Origin: Isochrysis galbana
Taxonomy: Eukaryota; Haptophyta; Isochrysidales; Isochrysidaceae
Assembly: GCA_018136815.1 (NCBI GenBank)
Contig: CM030936.1
Location: 454,831-518,830, forward strand
Direction: 5' to 3'
DNA length: 64,000 bases
Positions 49,811-59,605 of the stretch are shown one piece after another (positions within the stretch are counted from its first letter, which is position 1; every line of letters begins with the position of its first letter). The translations under genes and the position numbers were made by a program. The notes beneath the pieces were generated by a model. That model made no database searches, had not been told where the DNA came from, and was given only the letters and a program-made list of their open reading frames with translations.

Positions 49811-50440
49811 CTAGGAGTTGGCTACCCCCGGAGTATGACTGCGCGGTGGGTAAGTATAACTGAAACGCGTAGTTGATGCCAAGTAAGTGACTAGGTAGGA
49901 GTTCCCCCGAATTCTGTTTCTAGGTAGTGGATTCTTGGCGGCGGAGGCACACTTTGACTTTGACAGTTGGGGGCGGCACAGGTATTCGATGGGTAAGGTG
50001 AAACGGATGGGGGTTGGCACTTCGCGGGCACCCCTAGGCAGTGCTGACGTGCTGATCTCCTGGTGCTCAACAATAATATTCGAGGAAGTTTGCGGGCGAG
50101 GAGGAAGGCGAGCGAACCATGGGAAGTTTGAAGCCGGTCCCATGAGTCCCGTCCCCATGGGCCGCTTCCGCGCGCAAACGAACGCGATGTGGCATCTCGC
50201 CCTGTGGCACGTGATGACGGAGGCTGGATCATAGTCAAGAGACCCGCCATCAATCAAGGCCGATAAATCAGCAGTCGTGCGATTCACGATAGATGGCCAG
50301 CTGGTAGAGGAGCTCGCCGCGGTGCGAAGCCCGTCGGAGGTTTGCTTCCGCGAGATCTGGGCTAATCTGCGCCCCGGTGGGGCCGATTCCGGCATTCGGA
50401 TGTGGCTTTGCCTTGAGCTGGAAGCGATCTCGGCGCTCAT
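49811..50440 (-). CDS. Hypothetical ORF of 209 codons
   Basis: From ATG 50440 the frame is open with Ser/Arg/Pro-rich sequence (SAEIASSSRQSHIRMPESAP, TSSNIIVEHQEISTSALPRG, RFTLPIEYLCRPQLSKSKCA). It lacks recognised domains, signal peptide or membrane segment. It may be a lineage-specific gene or chance. Confidence 0.25.
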   Translation of the reverse strand: MSAEIASSSRQSHIRMPESAPPGRRLAQISRKQTSDGLRTAASSSTSWPSIVNRTTADLSALIDGGSLDYDPASVITCHRARCHIAFVCARKRPMGTGLMGPASNFPWFARLPPRPQTSSNIIVEHQEISTSALPRGAREVPTPIRFTLPIEYLCRPQLSKSKCASAAKNPLPRNRIRGNSYLVTYLASTTRFSYTYPPRSHTPGVANS

Positions 50441-51795
50441 CAATCTCCGCTCTTCGAGCTGAGTAGCAGATTGCTTGAGCTCTCTTCCCGACTTCCGAGG
50501 GTGAGCTCAGCCGGTTCTATCCTGCACTACTCGGTATATCGGCGATCTGGGAATCTTCGATCAGCCCCAGTCTCCCTCGCGCTGCTGTGCGGCAAACTTC
50601 TGCGAGCTCGCAGCTCCCGCCCGAGGTTCGACCCGCGGAGCGGCGGGCGGGGGGGAGGGGGAAGGGGGGCTCGCGCGCGGGGGGGGGCTTCCGCGAGCTG
50701 GCTCTCTCCATCCCCCCCCCCCCCCCCCTCTTCCCCCTCCCCCCTCCCCCCCCCCCTCCGCGCGCCACCCACCCACCCAAACTCTTCTTTCCCCTCCCGC
50801 GCCATCATCATCTCGTGGACTCCTCCGCTTCTTTCGCCAACAACAAGTCCTCGTCTACTCTCCCCCCCCTCCCCCCTCTCCCCCCCTCTCCCCCCCCTCT
50901 CCCCCCCTCTCCCCCCCTCTCCCCCCCCCTCTCCCCCCCCCTCTCCCCCCCCCTCCCCCCCCCTCCCCCCCCCCCCTTGGGGAACCGCGCGCCACGCCCC
51001 GTCCTGCCGCCGTCGACCTCCTCTCCTTCCCGAGAGAGTGGGAAGTAGACTCCCCCCTCTTCATGCTACTCCGTCGCCCTTCTACCTCGTCTTCTCTCTC
51101 TCCGCTCCGCTCTTTCCCTCTTCCTTCCCCCCTCCCAGGGATCACTCCTCTGCTGGTCCCCCACGGCCCAGGCCGACGCTCAGGTAGAGGGGGGGAGGGG
51201 GGGGAAGGCCAGTCAGCCAGCAAATACCAGCCGCTCCCAGCCCTCTGCAGCCTCACCGTGGAGAGAGCATGCGCTGGCGCGGCACGGCGGCACCGCTCCG
51301 CCCCTTCGGCCTCACCAACGAACAGTTGCTCACCCTCTCTCTCTGCTTTCTCGATTGCCCTGCTCTGCGGCCGCCAGAGAGACAGAGAGAGAGGAGGGGG
51401 GGAGTTGGGGGGGGGGAGAGGGGGGAGGGGGGGAGGAAGGGAGGAGCGGGTGGCCTCAACGCAAGCGAGTGGTGGCAGGCGCCTGACGGCCCAGTGCACC
51501 TTCCGCTTCCAGGTCCTGGGCCTGGGCTCATGGCGTTCGACCCATCCAGGGGGCCTGATGAGCCCGCTTCCTCCGACTCAAGGAGGTGCGCACTGCCCCA
51601 CACCCCTCTCGCGCGGCGGGCGGAGGGAGTTTTGTGGTGCACATGCGCATTCTGCCGCCAAAGCCACTGCTGCTGGCCAACATCAGCTGCTGAGGTCTAG
51701 TGTGCTCAAGGAGACAGGCTGGGAGGCCACAACCCACTCGCTCGCCACCGCTCTCTAACTGCAGGAGCCTCGAGGGCTTGCTCGGTGATCAGTTG
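50441..51795 (+). other. Low-complexity 5' flank of the zinc-finger/USP-like gene
   Basis: 50710-51000 is a C-rich minisatellite with many CCCCCCTCT units, and 51370-51450 is a G-rich mirror-like stretch. Long Pro/Ser/Gly-biased frames cross it on both strands. Part may be 5' UTR or a first exon (a frame starting MRWRGTAAPLRPFGLTNEQL at 51269), which I cannot confirm. Confidence 0.4.
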
Positions 51796-51997
51796 CATGA
51801 CCCAGGCGGTGCTGACCCTTCGGTTGTGCTACAGTACGCGCTACAATCCACGTGAGTTCCCAGCCTTAGCTCATGGGGTCAGCTCCTCTGCATACACAAG
51901 TGCTCCTTGTGAGGTGCTCACGCGTTGCCATCTGACTCCCCGTAGACGCTCTGCCCAGCTGCCACTGGGCTGTGTCGACCGCTATCAACCCTCGGCC

Positions 51998-54900
51998 ATG
52001 GGCCAAAGCAGCACCTCCGCTAGCGTCCCCTCGTTGTCCATGCCGTCGCTGGGCCTGCCTGGAAGCGTCCAGAGCAACCTCGTTCCCTCGTTCAGTGGGA
52101 GCTCGGCCGATGTGCCCGCCGTCGAAATGCAGCAAGCCACCATGAATCAGGCGTTTCTCCAAGCGCTAGGCTACATGAAGATTGACGGCAGTTGCTCACT
52201 GACACCGGCGCAGGCCGTCTCAGGCTCGATGCTGGACTCGGAACTCACTGACGTGGCAGGCGCCGCTGGTGGTCGGTGTGCAGATTCGATGACTCCTGCT
52301 ACAGTTGCTGAACTCAATGCAATGCAGCAGCAAGCGCAGCTACAGCAGTTGAACCAAATCCGTGCGCAGATCCAGAAGCTACGACAGGCACAGGCGCACC
52401 TGCAGTCTGAGCCACACGATCATCTCGCGCAGCACTGGCGAGCTGACAACTCACTCCAGCTGGCACGCCATCCGCTGTCTGCGAGAGTCGGCCTAGCAGG
52501 TACTGTTGGGGCCTTGGGCCAGATGATACCTCCGTGCTCTCTGAGCGGCGGCGACAGCAGCAGCACACACTCGTCCCTCGTGCCGCACCCACTCAATGCC
52601 ACCTTCCTGCCGGGTCCCCATGCCGACAGCCCTTGTTCTAACTGCTGGGTCGGCCCACCCCCGCAATGCCACACCTCGGCACCCCTAGCCGCGGGTCCGG
52701 GCGTGCCGCCGCCGCACCAGCCTGCCGCATGTGATTTTTGCGGCAGATGGCTATCGGAGATGGCGATCAACCAGGGCAACCACATGTGCACCGAATTCTT
52801 GCCATACACTCGCGAATTTCAGGCCTCCGCTGGTGCCCGCTATGCGGTGCTCGTCAGCGGCCTGCAGCACCAACGCCCAGAGGTGCTCGCTGCCTTTTTT
52901 GTCCGCTTCCCAATCGCCCGGCGTGTGCGTCACGGCGCCTCTTTCACCGACTACAACGGCCTTTTCCTCATGGGGTACGACAACATGCCAACTCTCGCAG
53001 TGATGCTTCGATCACTATTGGTTGGGGGCGTGCGCATGATCCCGCTCGGCCACGCTGCGTCCTGGTCCTGCCTACATGTGCAGCTGGCTCCGGCCTCGTC
53101 GCCGCTGCAAGTGGGACAGGCGGAGCAGCTGCTTCTCACCCAGCTCCTCATAGATCCGCCGGCAGACGGAATTACGGAGGGCGGCAGCCCGTCTAGCTGG
53201 TCGGCCGAAGTTGCCAGCATGCACAGCGGTCGGCCCGACAAGTACAATAGCGGGATCGGCGGCTGCGACGGCACTGCCGGATCATGTCCTCAACATGGGG
53301 CAATGGTCGATCCCTTGGGGCAGGCGCAGGCCCGGGGGAACGCGGCCGCGAGCAGCTCGCAGGCGCTTTCCGGGAGCAATGCGCCCACTTCAGCGGCAGG
53401 TGACTGGAAGTGCACCTCGTGCGGTAACATCAACTTTGCCTTCCGCGAGAAATGCAACCGATGCAACCTATCCCGTCCGGGCGCGAAGATGCTCGGGGCC
53501 GCTGCCGCTGAGCGCCGCATTTGTCCTCACACAGTCATGTTGATGCGCGTGCCTCCTCATGCGACGGAGGTGGAGGTAGCCGAGGCCCTAGCGATCTTCG
53601 GCGAGGTGGCGCCCGGAGGAATCAAGTTCCACCGGCAGGGCGCCAAATTCAAGCAACACCGGCGCGGGCGCTTGCTGTCAGATAGTCTCGCTCTGCACGC
53701 CTTCTGCCGCTTCGCGATGCCCGCTTCAGCGTCGGCCGCTCTGAAACAGGGCGAGGTCCACATCCTCTCTCAGCCCGTGCAAATCAATCCAGCCTTCGTG
53801 CGTGCTGCCCTTTCGCCCGAAATGCTGGGCGTCGGAAGCTCATCGGCAGCGTCTTCTGCGGAGGGATCCCGCTTGCAATCCTCGAATGCGGCATCCCAGC
53901 CGGCGACGTCCCCGTTATCCAGTGCACCGTGCTCTAATCTGGGCTCGGCCTCAGCCCCCGCTGCCACCGTCTGGCAAGGCAGTTCCGACTTCCATCGTGC
54001 CGCCGCTGCCGCCGCCGCTGCACTCTCGGATGACCCGGAGATGATCGGTGGCGCGCCCGCACCGTCGGAGACGCGATCGGGCTCCGAGCTCTTGGCGTTC
54101 CTTGCAGTGCTCTTTCAGGCCTTCTGGTTCCTGGACCCACTTCGGCAAAAAATCGAGGCCATCCCGCGAGGTGCCCATCCTCTTATCGACGGTATCGCCA
54201 TGCTCTTCGCTTCGCTTTATGGCCAGCGCACAGCGGCTCCGCTTGCGCTGCTGCGGGCCGCTTTGGCGCCTCGGGTAATCGAGGCGGCGCGAGCGTCAGT
54301 AAGGAGGACGGCGCACTCTATCGAGTGGTTCGAGGCGGCTCTGGGTGTGCTCTCCGATGCCGGCGAGTCCAAGTTGGCCGCATGCCTTGAGCAGGCGAGT
54401 CGCGTTCCCTGGTCGTTCTCGCCTCAGCTGCCGCCGCGCCTAGTTGTAGCCCTTTGTGCTCCGCCCGGCCCAGGAGCCAGAACCTCCCCCTAACTCACAC
54501 CCCACCGCTGTTGTCCTACAACTCCAGCACTTCAGCATGAGCATCATGGAAATTTGCGAGTGCAGCTGCGGCGAGGTTCTCGATCCGCTTTCACACAAGC
54601 AGATGGCCATCTACGTCCCAGTACCGGCTCTCCTCGCCGCTCGCGCCGACCGTCTCACCGCGCCCCTAGCCCACCTCGAGGGACCATCGTGCCATTCCGC
54701 AAGCTGCTCCCAGCGGATGCGAACGAGGCGCTACCTCATGCAGCCCATCCCGGCCGTCGTCACATTTGCCCTTGTCTGGGGCAAAGCAGAGAGCATGGCC
54801 CCACGGTCGCGCTCTCACACCCCCGATGAGTCTGATGCTGGAGCAGGCAGGCAAGTGCCTCTCGACACGGCGCCGACGGGTGGGACGCCGCGAGCAACCG

Positions 54901-55354
54901 AAAACGCGGCTGACATGCTTGCCATGCTATTTTCCACAGTCGAGCAAAACATTGACTTGCGCCACGTTTTCAAGGGTGCGGCGGCAAATACGAAGGCCAC
55001 CCTGCGCGGCATGATCTGCAGCGCTGGCTCTCACCAGTGCGGAGCCTTCCTCGATCTAACTCAGCAAAAGTGGCAGGTGCGAGAGCCTGGGCTGGGGCCC
55101 TGATGCGCCTGCGCACACTGTCCCGTTCGAGATGGCCGTGGCGCCTCGCACCTCCCTCATCCTGATGTCGCCGTCCTTAGGAACACTCCACCCAGCTACC
55201 CTCACAATTGCCACCCCAACCTTCGCAGTGGTTCGACGAAACCACAATTTCTCCCCTCAGCGACGGGTGGACAAGCGTTGTCGAGCGATGCGCGGTGCAG
55301 CGTCACCGTCCCTCCTTCCTCTTCTACGCTGTGCAGCGATCCGTTTCCCAATGA
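51998..55354 (+). CDS. RanBP2-zinc-finger, RRM-like, inactive USP-like protein
   Basis: The first long exon (to about 54390-54490) holds a Gln-rich coiled segment (AELNAMQQQAQLQQLNQIRA), a C2H2-like finger (CDFCGRWLS...HMC), an RNA-binding RanBP2-type finger (GDWKCTSCGNINFAFREKCN, then RCNLSRPG), an RRM-like domain (VMLMRVPPHATEVEVAEALA) and the start of a USP-type fold (ELLAFLAVLFQAFWFLDPLR). Exon 2, from about 54527 to 55076, continues it: MEICECSCGEVLDPLSHKQM and LRGMICSAGSHQCGAFLDLT. The last exon 55229-55354 gives WFDETTISPLSDGWTSVVER and SFLFYAVQ. This order matches plant and animal inactive USP (USP53/54-like) domains; the catalytic Cys position holds Ala, so no protease activity is expected. 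The intron 1 donor and the N-terminus are uncertain: the frame is open from 51796, and a GTGAGT donor lies at 51852. Confidence 0.7.
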
Positions 55355-56438
55355 AGCCGGGCCGCTCCCCTCCCAGCCATTATTCGCCACTCAAAACGCA
55401 GTCAAAGTATATCACCGCCGCTCCCGGTTCATGATAGCTACCCTTTCTTTGAGCGTCCAAATCGTACCGTGGGATTTGCTGCCCGCAGGCCCCACTCTCA
55501 ATATTCGAGCCATCGAGCAATTCCGATGGTTTCCTTGACGCTGGCGGCCAATGGAGTTATGCCACCGCGACGTCCTTCTGGGACCCGTGTGGAATACATG
55601 AGCCAGTCATGCAAATGCTCCCATATGCCTCGAGTCTGCTGTGTTTATTTCCTTTCTCAGGATTCTGCGACAGCCAGCATCTTTGTCCTTTCAGTGCCTC
55701 CTCATCCGCATGTTCTTCATCCACGAGAGTGCCATGCCGTCCGTCTCGAACGGCTAATGAGCACCTTTTCACCCTTCCATTGGTCTCCCAATTTTATTTA
55801 CGCGGGCCCGGCTGTTTCGCGTGCCCTGCCCAACCCGGCCGTGGCCGCTTCTCCGCGATTCTTGGTGACCCCTAACTTGACATACCACGCGCGGCTATGG
55901 CTCTATGCACATGCCGGGTTTCGGCACCGTGTGGGGCTTCCTTTCTCCGGCTCAGAACCTATCCGCCGCGCGGCGCTCCAAATGGACGCGGCGTGGACTT
56001 CTTCTCTTTAGAAGGCCCATTTGACGGCCCTCCGGCAGAAGATGCGCTTTTCCTCAATGAATCCCATTGTGAACTTGGTGAGCCGCGCATTTATGTGTGC
56101 GTTACGTACCTGCGTGTATGCGCGCGTGGGACCTACCGAAAGATTGAATTCCCCAGTTAGCTAGCCACGGTGTACAAGTGCGTCGGCGCGTCATGGGCCA
56201 TGTGTGGACTCATGCAAGATGTTCGAGCTAGAGCTCCCGTTCTGTGGTTGTGGCTTAGCGCTTAGCTTGCTCATGGGCGTGTGTGCCAGCTGTCTTGTTT
56301 GTGGTGTTGGCATGTGGGCGCGTCTTCCTCTCCCGCTACTCTTCCCGCCTCATTCAGCTCGTTTTCGTCTGCGCTCATTCGTGCCGCCATGTACAAGTAC
56401 GAGGTTGGTCATCCATGTAATAAAAGGCGTTGTTATAT
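55355..56438. other. 3' flank, no second gene confirmed
   Basis: Probably 3' UTR followed by spacer. Plus frames up to 180 codons (55469-56011) exist but change composition without any domain, and one short peptide (VQIVPWDLLPAGPTLNIRAI) near 55500 looks coding-like. I cannot support a gene. Confidence 0.3.
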
Positions 56439-56500
56439 AACCTACTTTGATAAGTGATAAGTGGGGGTCAATGGGGGCCTCGCGCGTAGGTGCGCGGCTT
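56439..56500 (+). mobile_element. 5' hairpin end of LINE-derived element (copy i)
   Basis: AACCTACT-TTGATA-AGTGATAAGTG then GGGGGTCAATGGGGGCCTCG: the same subtype as the copy at 7832 on the minus strand. The stem is degraded by a small duplication. Confidence 0.55.
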
Positions 56501-56779
56501 CGCAAGGCGCCACGATGAGGGGTCATCGGCAGGTTGGCCATTACGGACTCCCTACCCGGAACGATGCAAGTTGGCGCTGAAGCGGGGGGAGGTTCGGATA
56601 GAGAGAGGGAGAGTCCCGTGGCTTTATAGTGTGCCCCGTGCTGTGTTGCCACGGGTGGACGTACTGTGTGGCCTCGACGCCATCCAACAAGGCCTTGGCG
56701 TAGTGGCGGTGCATCTTAGGTCTTGAGGGTTGCCTCCACCGCGTAAGAAATATGAATGGTGCCTTGGGCCTTGGGGCGT
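56501..56779. other. Spacer between LINE fragments
   Basis: Possibly body of the preceding derivative. No gene seen. Confidence 0.3.
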
Positions 56780-57030
56780 TCAGGCGGCAACTATCTTCTA
56801 TCTTTAAAAAGATAGGGTCATGGAGCGCGCGTCTCTCCCCTCCCCTCCTGCCGCCACCCCCGCCGCGCCGGCCGATCGGGCCATGACTACCGCCGGGCCG
56901 CCAAAGCGGCCGCACGAGCAGCGCCCAATGCCGATCAGGTGTGCACGAGCCACGGCCCGTGCCGCCCCCGGCAAGCCACACACACAGCCACAAGACCACC
57001 ATGGCCACCATGGACCATGGCCATCCTAAA
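56780..57030 (+). mobile_element. LINE 5' fragment with ORF start (MERAS type)
   Basis: The hairpin CTATCTT-TAAA-AAGATAG ends a few bases before ATGGAGCGCGCG at 56820. The frame starts MERASLPSPPAATPAAPADR and matches the minus-strand copy 23190-22940 for about 200 bases, ending in CCACCATGGCCACC. Only the N-terminal low-complexity part survives. Confidence 0.65.
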
Positions 57031-57640
57031 AGAGGGCCAAGGCGTCAAAGAGATGCCTCCCATAGGGAAAGCCTCCGGGCTGGGCCCCTACACCATCGCG
57101 GCAATGGCCTCGTGCGCAAGCACGAGAGCACGAGGTACAGCCCCGACCAACCAACAACAGCCAGACCAACAGAGGTTTGGTTGCGCTTTGCGACCAAGCA
57201 ACATTGGCACCCCAACACTTGGGTGCAAGGGCCAGAACAACAACACGAACGGCCCCGTGTCGCATTCGCGAATCGACGCTCGTTAGGCTTCTCTCTTCTC
57301 TTCGTCGTTCGGTATTTATCGTTATAATTCTCTGCGTTCCCTCGTTCTCGATCAAAAGCTTCGCGTGGACGCATACAGCGGATCTTGGATTGTGGAACGC
57401 CCTCTCTCTTTCTCTCGAAGAGGAGGGAAGTTTCCCCACCTTTTTCTTTCTCTTTCTCCCAAGCGCCTCGCAAATAGGTTTAATTTGCTATCTTCCCCTC
57501 GTTTCTTTACTTGCTTCTGGCTCGGTGACTAGTGCGGTTCACGTGAGCGTCTTGAGTTTTGTGATACTTTCGTGCACATTGAAGTCTAACAATACGAGTA
57601 TGGCTCATGGTCCAGTGTGCATAGAAGCGGGTCTTGTTGA
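57031..57640. other. Spacer before the LINE derivative
   Basis: No gene recognised; CT-rich 57280-57480. The last 16-19 bases (57622-57640) are the left target-site duplication of the next element. Confidence 0.4.
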
Positions 57641-58390
57641 ACTAAGTTTATACTTGGTTGACCCATGGGGGGGCACGAGCCCCCCCCTCTCTCCACTCCT
57701 CCCCTGCCATGGGGGAGGAACCACCCATCCTCCTGGCACGCCTGATGGCTTGCCAGGAGGCCACTGCCCTGCTGACCCACTCCCTTCCCCACAGGCTCGC
57801 CCCATTCGCCCATCCTGGCCCCTCGTGACCAGCCCATTGCTCCAACCCCCCCTCCCCCCCTGGTCGACAGGCAGACAGGTGCAGAGTGGGGGCCCCTGAG
57901 GCTCAGGAGCGCCAGCGAGGGAGAGGCAGGGGAGGCCAGGGCCCAGTCCCAGCCTCCTCTGCCCCCAGAGTTGGCCTCCAGGAGCCTCCAGGGGTCGCCA
58001 GGGGCAGCTGCAGGCCTGCCGCAGGCGCGCCATCGCGCGTGCCGCAGGAGAGGGGAGAGAGAGCGCGGAGAAGGGGGTGGGCGGAGCGAGAGCTCCGCTC
58101 ACCGAAAAACAGGTAAGTCCCGCACCTGTCTACAGGATAAGTCGGGGCTGAGACCGCCGCCCACTCGGAGACACAGGAGGAAGGGGGGGAATGATCACCG
58201 GGGGGGGGCGCGGGCCACCGGACCATATCTAAGCCCTTCACCCCTATCCCCCTAGTAGTGCACGGGGGGAGTCGCCTTATGGCGGGGGGAGAAGGGCCGG
58301 GGAAGTGGGGGTGTAGAAAGTTTCCTACGTGAGTAGAAAGTAGAGGGTCCACGGCCGCGTGTGCGGTGAGACTATTAAAAGGTTTTTTTT
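57641..58390 (+). mobile_element. 750-bp LINE-derived element with shared 3' tail and TSD
   Basis: It starts with the hairpin ACTAAGT-TTAT-ACTTGGT and a second stem GGGGGGGC-ACGA-GCCCCCCC. It ends with 248 bases (58135-58382) nearly identical to the LINE tail at 2191, then a T run. Direct repeats TAGAAGCGGGTCTTGT lie at 57622-57637 and 58391-58406 (18 of 19 if extended by three). There is no ORF of note. It is an internally deleted or SINE-like passenger of the LINE. GTAAGT...CTACAG at 58113-58134 just before the tail looks like a tiny intron. Confidence 0.88.
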
Positions 58391-58474
58391 TAGAAGCGGG
58401 TCTTGTGGACCTAGTAAGTTGGCGTCACAAATTTCCTCGTCATTTGATGTTTATGCCTCGCATGAAGGGCCTCA
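58391..58474. other. Right target-site duplication and short spacer
   Basis: 58391-58406 is the right copy of TAGAAGCGGGTCTTGT. Nothing else recognised. Confidence 0.6.
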
Positions 58475-58682
58475 CTAAAAATATACCGGTAGGGGGGCCC
58501 GACTGTATTTCGCGCTCCGCCTTCGAAGGCCCGAAATTCGGTAATTTTCGAAATTTTCGCCGGATAACCCCCAATTTTTTTCGCTGATCCATCTCACCGG
58601 AACCCTTAGGGAGCTTGTTTAGCCCTTCAATCTCCCATTGTAGCTGGTGCCATCCGCACCCCCATAGTGAGTGACCGGGCTA
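58475..58682 (+). repeat. Dispersed repeat D, copy 3
   Basis: The longest plus-strand copy: ATATACCGGTAGGGGGGC, GGCCCGAAATTCGGTAATTT, CCCCCAATTTTTTTCGCTGA, GGGAGCTTGTTTAGCCCTTC and GTGAGTGACCGGGCTA. It aligns with 36910-36703 (inverse) and 49435-49563. Confidence 0.8.
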
Positions 58683-59090
58683 TCTCTATCTGAGTGGGGG
58701 CGCGCGCATTGGCATGTCAATTGCCGGAAGGAAGGGCTGGATAGCTGGGGCGGGTGTCGGGTGTGTGTGTGCTGGAAGTGACACTTCTGCCCTTTGAGGA
58801 CGGCAGAGGACGGGGTTCCAGCCCCGCAACCCCGAAAGGGGCCTTTGGTGGGCACTAGCATCCTTCATTGTAGCCCCAACGCGCCAAAATCTACTAAAAA
58901 AAACTCCCTGGCCACCGCGAAAAAAACACCGCATTGTCTTCGCTCGTACTCGCCACCATGAAACAAGTGGCTACTGAAACTTTGCAGAAGCTCTTATGAT
59001 AGCATGAGACACCTCTCCATGCATTCACATCGACTTTTGGGTGCGAGCTTGTAGCAAAAGTCGATTTTTCCCGTCCCCACCTCTATTACA
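58683..59090. other. Spacer, perhaps body of the next LINE derivative
   Basis: About 400 bases. CGACTTTTG and CAAAAGTCG at 59030-59064 form a hairpin. No gene. It may belong to the element whose tail begins at 59091. Confidence 0.3.
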
Positions 59091-59352
59091 GGATAAGTCG
59101 GGACTGAGGACGCCGCCAGCCCGGTAGGCGTAGGAGGAAGGGGGGAATGGATCACCGGGGGGGGGCGCGGGCCACCGGACCATATCTAAGCCCTTCACGC
59201 CCCAATCGCCCCCTAGTAGTGCACGGGGGGAGCCGCCTGGCTGGCGGGGGGAGAAGGGTAGGGGGAGTGGGGTTGTAGAAAGTATGCTACGTGCTATGTG
59301 CAGTAAGTAGTGGTTCCATTCGCCGCGAGTGCGGTAAGAATATTGGAAGGTT
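59091..59352 (+). repeat. LINE 3' tail, diverged copy
   Basis: Begins GGATAAGTCGGGACTGAG and follows the tails at 2191 and 58135 throughout, ending GCGAGTGCGGTAAGAATATT. Its last part is closest to the minus-strand fragment 16912-16822. Confidence 0.75.
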
Positions 59353-59605
59353 AAGCTTAGCCATGACGGTTGAAGTACATGCCATGTGGTGTCACAGCTG
59401 CACATTTACGCATACGCGAACGGCAAACGGAATAAATCACGAAAATCAAGCACCAAAGTGCCTTTTGGCAAGCTAGCATCGCTCAGCGCTGCATCTGTGC
59501 GCAGCAATTCAGAGTTCGCGTAGAAATACAGGCCCGGTTCGCACGCGGCAAAGGGCACGTCACCCTAATGACACGAAGTGAGCACTAAATGATGCACCGA
59601 CCGAC
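59353..59605. other. 3' flank of the transporter gene
   Basis: Probably the 3' UTR of the minus-strand transporter. Nothing else seen. Confidence 0.35.

Noticed and set aside
50471-51187. Pro-rich frame over the CCCCCCTCT region
   Set aside because: It is the translation of a minisatellite; all three frames stay open there.
55469-56011. 180-codon plus frame after the USP-like gene
   Set aside because: No domain, mixed composition, and it follows directly on a well-supported stop codon; more likely UTR and spacer.
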